Source: Acidovorax facilis (lineage in GTDB: Bacteria; Pseudomonadota; Gammaproteobacteria; Burkholderiales; Burkholderiaceae_C). From it: a DNA stretch of 64,000 nucleotides. This document shows, piece after piece, positions 61,154-64,000 of the stretch (the first letter of the stretch is position 1; each line of letters opens with the position of its first letter). The notes below the pieces were generated by a model that saw only the letters and a list, made by a program, of their open reading frames with translations, did no database searches and was not told where the DNA came from. The position numbers and the translations under genes are program-made. The DNA is taken from positions 47,002-111,001 of the forward strand of contig NZ_JAMXAX010000005.1 of assembly GCF_023913775.1 (NCBI RefSeq), read 5' to 3'.

Positions 61154-62473
61154 ATGACCACAGATCGAATCCCAACACACCCATCCCCTGCGGCCTTGCC
61201 GCATCCCTTGCGCCGCCACATGCTGGCTGCGCTGATCTCGACCCCCGCACTGCCCGCCCTCGCGCAATTTCGCGTTGAGGTCACGGGTGTTGGTTTGACC
61301 CAGTTGCCCATCGCAATTGCGCCGTTCCGGGGCGAGGCGCAGTCTCCCCAGAAAATATCGGCCATCGTCCAGGCCGACCTGGAGCGCAGCGGACAGTTCC
61401 GCGCGGTAGACGCCTCCGGCGCGGTGCTGGACGAAACCGCGCGCCCGGATGTCGCACTGTGGCGCCAGAAGAGTGCGGACTCCCTGGCTACTGGCAGTGT
61501 GACTCGCCTGGCAGATGGGCGTTTCGATGTGCGCTTTCGCCTTTGGGATGTGGTGAAGGGGCAGGACCTTGGTGGCCAAAGCTTTGTGGTCACCCAAGGC
61601 GATCTGCGCCTGGTGTCGCACCGCATTGCGGATTTCATCTATGAAAAGCTGACGGGCGAGCGCGGCATTTTCTCGACGCGTATCGCCTATGTCACCAAGA
61701 CAGGCTCCCGGTACAGCCTGTGGGTGGCAGACGCTGACGGAGAGAATGCCCAATCGGCACTGTCGAGCCCGGAGCCCATCATTTCCCCTGCATGGTCGCC
61801 CAACGGGGGGCAACTGGCCTATGTGTCGTTTGAATCGCGCAAGCCGGTGGTCTATGTGCATGATGTGGCCTCCGGCCGCAGGCGTCTGATTGCCAATTTC
61901 CGGGGGTCCAACAGTGCCCCTGCCTGGGCTCCGGATGGTCGATCCCTCGCCGTGACGCTCAGCCGTGACGGGGGATCTCAGCTCTACACCATCGACGCCA
62001 ACGGTGGCGAACCGCGCCGCCTCATGCAAAGCGCTGGCATCGACACGGAGCCCATGTTCTCCGGTGACGGCCGCAGCATTTACTTTGTCAGCGACCGTGG
62101 CGGCGCGCCGCAGATCTACAAGGTCTCCACATCTGGCGGCAACGCGGAACGTGTGACGTTTACCGGCAGCTACAACATCTCCCCCAGCGTCAGCCCCGAT
62201 GGCCGCTGGCTGGCCTACATCTCCCGTGTCGGTGGGGCTTTCAAACTGCACGTGATGGACCTGTCCGCGGGCACTGTGAATGCGGTCACCGACACAACGG
62301 CAGATGAGAACCCCAGCTTTGCCCCCAACAGCCGCCTTATCGTTTATGCCACCCAGCAGCAAGGGCGTGAAGCGCTCATGACCACCACGCTGGACGGCAA
62401 GATCAAGGCCCGGCTCGCGGGGCAGGCGGGCGATATCCGTGAGCCCGATTGGGGCCCGTTTCAAAAGCAATGA
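61154..62473 (+). CDS. tolB: Tol-Pal system protein TolB
   Basis: A 439-residue periplasmic protein. After a signal region (LRRHMLAALISTPALPALAQ) comes the N-terminal TolB domain, then the beta-propeller with repeats such as SPAWSPNGGQLAYVSFE, APAWAPDGRSLAV, EPMFSGDGRSIYFVSD and SPSVSPDGRWLAYIS. It binds Pal and links outer membrane and peptidoglycan during division. The ATG at 61154 was chosen; another ATG lies two codons upstream. tolQ, tolR and tolA are not next to it; msbA on the other strand is. Pal follows. Confidence 0.93.
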   Translation: MTTDRIPTHPSPAALPHPLRRHMLAALISTPALPALAQFRVEVTGVGLTQLPIAIAPFRGEAQSPQKISAIVQADLERSGQFRAVDASGAVLDETARPDVALWRQKSADSLATGSVTRLADGRFDVRFRLWDVVKGQDLGGQSFVVTQGDLRLVSHRIADFIYEKLTGERGIFSTRIAYVTKTGSRYSLWVADADGENAQSALSSPEPIISPAWSPNGGQLAYVSFESRKPVVYVHDVASGRRRLIANFRGSNSAPAWAPDGRSLAVTLSRDGGSQLYTIDANGGEPRRLMQSAGIDTEPMFSGDGRSIYFVSDRGGAPQIYKVSTSGGNAERVTFTGSYNISPSVSPDGRWLAYISRVGGAFKLHVMDLSAGTVNAVTDTTADENPSFAPNSRLIVYATQQQGREALMTTTLDGKIKARLAGQAGDIREPDWGPFQKQ

Positions 62474-62517
62474 ACTTATCAGCACTTTCAAGTATCAAGT
62501 TTTCAGGAGAATTTTGG

Positions 62518-63057
62518 ATGATCAAACGTTTTACCCTTGCCCTTACCGTTGTCGCCCTCGTTGCCGGGTGCAGCTCTGGCGTGAAGCTGGACGATGTGCC
62601 GGTCGAAGACAAGAACGCCACGTCTACCATGGGTGGTAATACTGGCGCCAACTCTGGCAATACCGCGCAGAGCGGTGTTGCTGGTGTGGACCTCGGCCAG
62701 TCGGGCCGCGATGCTGCAGGCCCGGTGGGCGTGAGCCGTATCGTTTATTTTGATTACGACAGCTACGTGATCAAGCCCGAATTTCAGTCGCTGATCGAGG
62801 CGCACTCTCGTTTCATCAAGGCCGGCACCAATCGCAAGCTGATGATTGAAGGCCACACGGACGACCGAGGTGGTCGTGAGTACAACCTGGCGCTCGGCCA
62901 GAAGCGCGCCGAGGCAGTGCGCCGTTCGCTGGCTCTGCTCGGCGTGCAGGACAGCCAGATGGAAGCTGTGAGCTTTGGCAAGGAAAAACCAGCAGCCCAA
63001 GGCAATTCTGAAGACGCGCACGCCCAAAATCGCCGGGCTGAACTGTCCTATCGTTGA
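62518..63057 (+). CDS. pal: Peptidoglycan-associated lipoprotein Pal
   Basis: A 179-residue outer-membrane lipoprotein. The lipobox LVAGC gives Cys18 with Ser at +2. A Gly/Asn-rich linker is followed by the OmpA-like peptidoglycan-binding domain (VYFDYDSYVIKPEF, LMIEGHTDDRGGREYNLALG, QNRRAELSYR). The ATG at 62518 follows AGGAGAATTTTGG. Overlaps the cpoB start by one base. Confidence 0.95.
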   Translation: MIKRFTLALTVVALVAGCSSGVKLDDVPVEDKNATSTMGGNTGANSGNTAQSGVAGVDLGQSGRDAAGPVGVSRIVYFDYDSYVIKPEFQSLIEAHSRFIKAGTNRKLMIEGHTDDRGGREYNLALGQKRAEAVRRSLALLGVQDSQMEAVSFGKEKPAAQGNSEDAHAQNRRAELSYR

Positions 63058-63848
63058 TGCGCACGATTTCTTTGTCCTACCCGCTCAAGGCGCTGGCGGC
63101 AGTGATGCTGTCCGTGACCTTGCTGCCCACTGGCCATGCCGCAATTTTTGAAGATGGCGAAGCCCGCCGCGCCATTCTCGAAATGCGGCAGCGCGTGGAT
63201 GGCATGCAGCTGTCTCAGCAACGGTCCGCAGAGGAAGTGCGCAGGCTCAGTGAAGAGAACGCCCAGCTGCGGCGCAGTCTGCTGGATCTGCAAGGTCAGA
63301 TTGACACACTGCGCGCGGAGCAGTCCACACTTCGCGGCCAGAACGAACAGTTGTTGCGTGATGCTGCCGATTTGCAGCGGCGCCAGAAAGACATCGCCCA
63401 GGGGGTAGACGAGCGCCTGCGTCAGTTTGAACCTGTGAAGGTGACCTTGGACGGCCAGGAGTTCCAGGCAGATCCTGCTGAGAAAAAGGACTTTGAAGCC
63501 GCACTGGCCGTGTTTCGCTCAGGCAAGTTTCCAGAAGCTGGGGCAGCATTTGCAGCCTTTGTGCGGCAGTATCCGCGCAGCGGTTTTGTCCCATCTGCGC
63601 GTTTCTGGCTTGGGAATGCCCAATACGCTACCCGGGACTACAAGGAAGCCATTGGTAATTTCAAGCTGATGTTGTCTGATGCCCCGGCTCATGCGCGGGC
63701 GCCAGAGGCGGCTTTGTCCATTGCCAACTGCCAGATTGAACTCAAAGACACGCGAACTGCCCGCAAGACCCTGGAAGACCTTGTACGCGCCTACCCGCAG
63801 TCCGAGGCGGCTGTGGCGGCCAAAGAGCGCCTTTCCCGATTGAAGTAA
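63057..63848 (+). CDS. cpoB: Cell-division coordinator CpoB (YbgF)
   Basis: A 263-residue periplasmic protein. The signal peptide is ALAAVMLSVTLLPTGHA. A coiled coil (about 35-115; RLSEENAQLRRSLLDLQGQI) leads to C-terminal TPR repeats (FEAALAVFRSGKFPEAGAAF, ARFWLGNAQYATRDYKEAIG, ALSIANCQIELKDTRTARK). CpoB couples peptidoglycan synthesis to outer-membrane constriction. The ATG at 63057 overlaps the pal stop (TGATG). Confidence 0.93.
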   Translation: MRTISLSYPLKALAAVMLSVTLLPTGHAAIFEDGEARRAILEMRQRVDGMQLSQQRSAEEVRRLSEENAQLRRSLLDLQGQIDTLRAEQSTLRGQNEQLLRDAADLQRRQKDIAQGVDERLRQFEPVKVTLDGQEFQADPAEKKDFEAALAVFRSGKFPEAGAAFAAFVRQYPRSGFVPSARFWLGNAQYATRDYKEAIGNFKLMLSDAPAHARAPEAALSIANCQIELKDTRTARKTLEDLVRAYPQSEAAVAAKERLSRLK

Positions 63849-64000
63849 TGGTCGGCGAAGCGCCTTTGCAAGCCCCGGCAGGGAGTGTTGAAGATGCAGC
63901 GCAGGAGCGTCGCTTTGGCGGACTGGAACGGCTGTACGGCGTACAAGGCGCTCGGCGTATCCGCCGGGCGCATGTGGTGGTGGTGGGTGTTGGGGGGGTG
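63848..64000 (+). CDS. tcdA: tRNA threonylcarbamoyladenosine dehydratase TcdA, N-terminal part (truncated by window edge)
   Basis: The first 51 codons of a gene starting at the ATG that overlaps the cpoB stop (TAATG). The sequence RRFGGLERLYGVQGARRIRR followed by AHVVVVGVGGV matches the N-terminus and nucleotide-binding loop of the TcdA/CsdL branch of ThiF/MoeB-type E1-like enzymes, which cyclise t6A in tRNA. The rest lies outside the window. Confidence 0.82.
   Translation, partial: MVGEAPLQAPAGSVEDAAQERRFGGLERLYGVQGARRIRRAHVVVVGVGGV

Noticed and set aside
1..64000. CRISPR array, prophage or toxin-antitoxin/defence island
   Set aside because: No regularly spaced direct repeats, cas, integrase, terminase, transposase or paired small toxin-like genes were seen; the dispersed repeats are kilobases apart and in both orientations.

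Overview
The window is GC-rich, densely coded DNA typical of a Burkholderiales bacterium of the family Comamonadaceae, close to Acidovorax. This placement rests on recognising protein families and gene orders by eye (mltG-tmk-holB-pilZ-tatD, tolB-pal-cpoB, a Liv-type transporter beside an acyl-CoA ligase, a large beta-oxidation cluster) and on two short dispersed repeat types that I associate with this family. No database search was possible. I see no tRNA, rRNA, CRISPR array, transposase, integrase or phage gene, so this looks like ordinary chromosome.

Layout. 1-2.8 kb: the end of an AraC-type regulator gene, a type-B carboxylesterase lipoprotein and a Crp/Fnr regulator. 3.0-10 kb: acyl-CoA synthetase followed by a complete five-gene Liv-type ABC importer (binding protein, two permeases, two ATPases). 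10-24.4 kb: fatty-acid or related acyl-CoA catabolism: a FadJ-like bifunctional enzyme, thiolase, two acyl-CoA dehydrogenase-family proteins (one AidB-like), two SDRs, a hotdog thioesterase, a CurA-like reductase, a GNAT, a GST and Ogt. 24.6-33.6 kb: a small membrane protein and a giant cyclic beta-1,2-glucan synthase (NdvB/ChvB family). 33.6-39.7 kb: two Crp/Fnr-like regulators, a BON lipoprotein, two divergently read diguanylate cyclases and a Bcr/CflA drug exporter. 40-50.5 kb: a DUF72 protein, a small Cys-containing protein, Tex, an HDOD protein, a patatin-like protein, a GGDEF-EAL protein and an iron alcohol dehydrogenase. 50.6-59.1 kb: a secreted hydratase-like protein, an HSL-type esterase, a thioesterase-GNAT fusion, YgfZ, then mltG-tmk-holB-pilZ, tatD and an ankyrin protein. 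59.2-64 kb: MsbA (reverse strand) divergent from tolB-pal-cpoB-tcdA, which runs off the end.

How the parts fit. The first 24 kb reads as import, CoA activation and beta-oxidation of an organic acid. The 24-50 kb part is dominated by envelope glucan and c-di-GMP functions: two diguanylate cyclases with an I-site motif and one GGDEF-EAL protein without it, with a PilZ protein further on. The last part is cell-envelope and DNA-replication housekeeping.

The most unusual features are non-coding. A roughly 100-140 bp GC-rich hairpin element occurs four times between 9.9 and 22.8 kb, each time at or just after a stop codon, and once it supplies the stop codon. A 45-55 bp repeat with AGCGCTT/AAGCGCT arms occurs five times, once read in frame inside the patatin-like gene. 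Two MITE-like elements (270 and 163 bp) have terminal inverted repeats and a central hairpin, and both start on the last bases of a stop codon. Protein oddities include a Walker A Lys-to-Arg change in the LivF-type ATPase, a thioesterase-GNAT fusion, a signal-peptide-bearing hydratase homologue and a small membrane protein immediately upstream of ndvB. I found no convincing wholly new multi-gene system.
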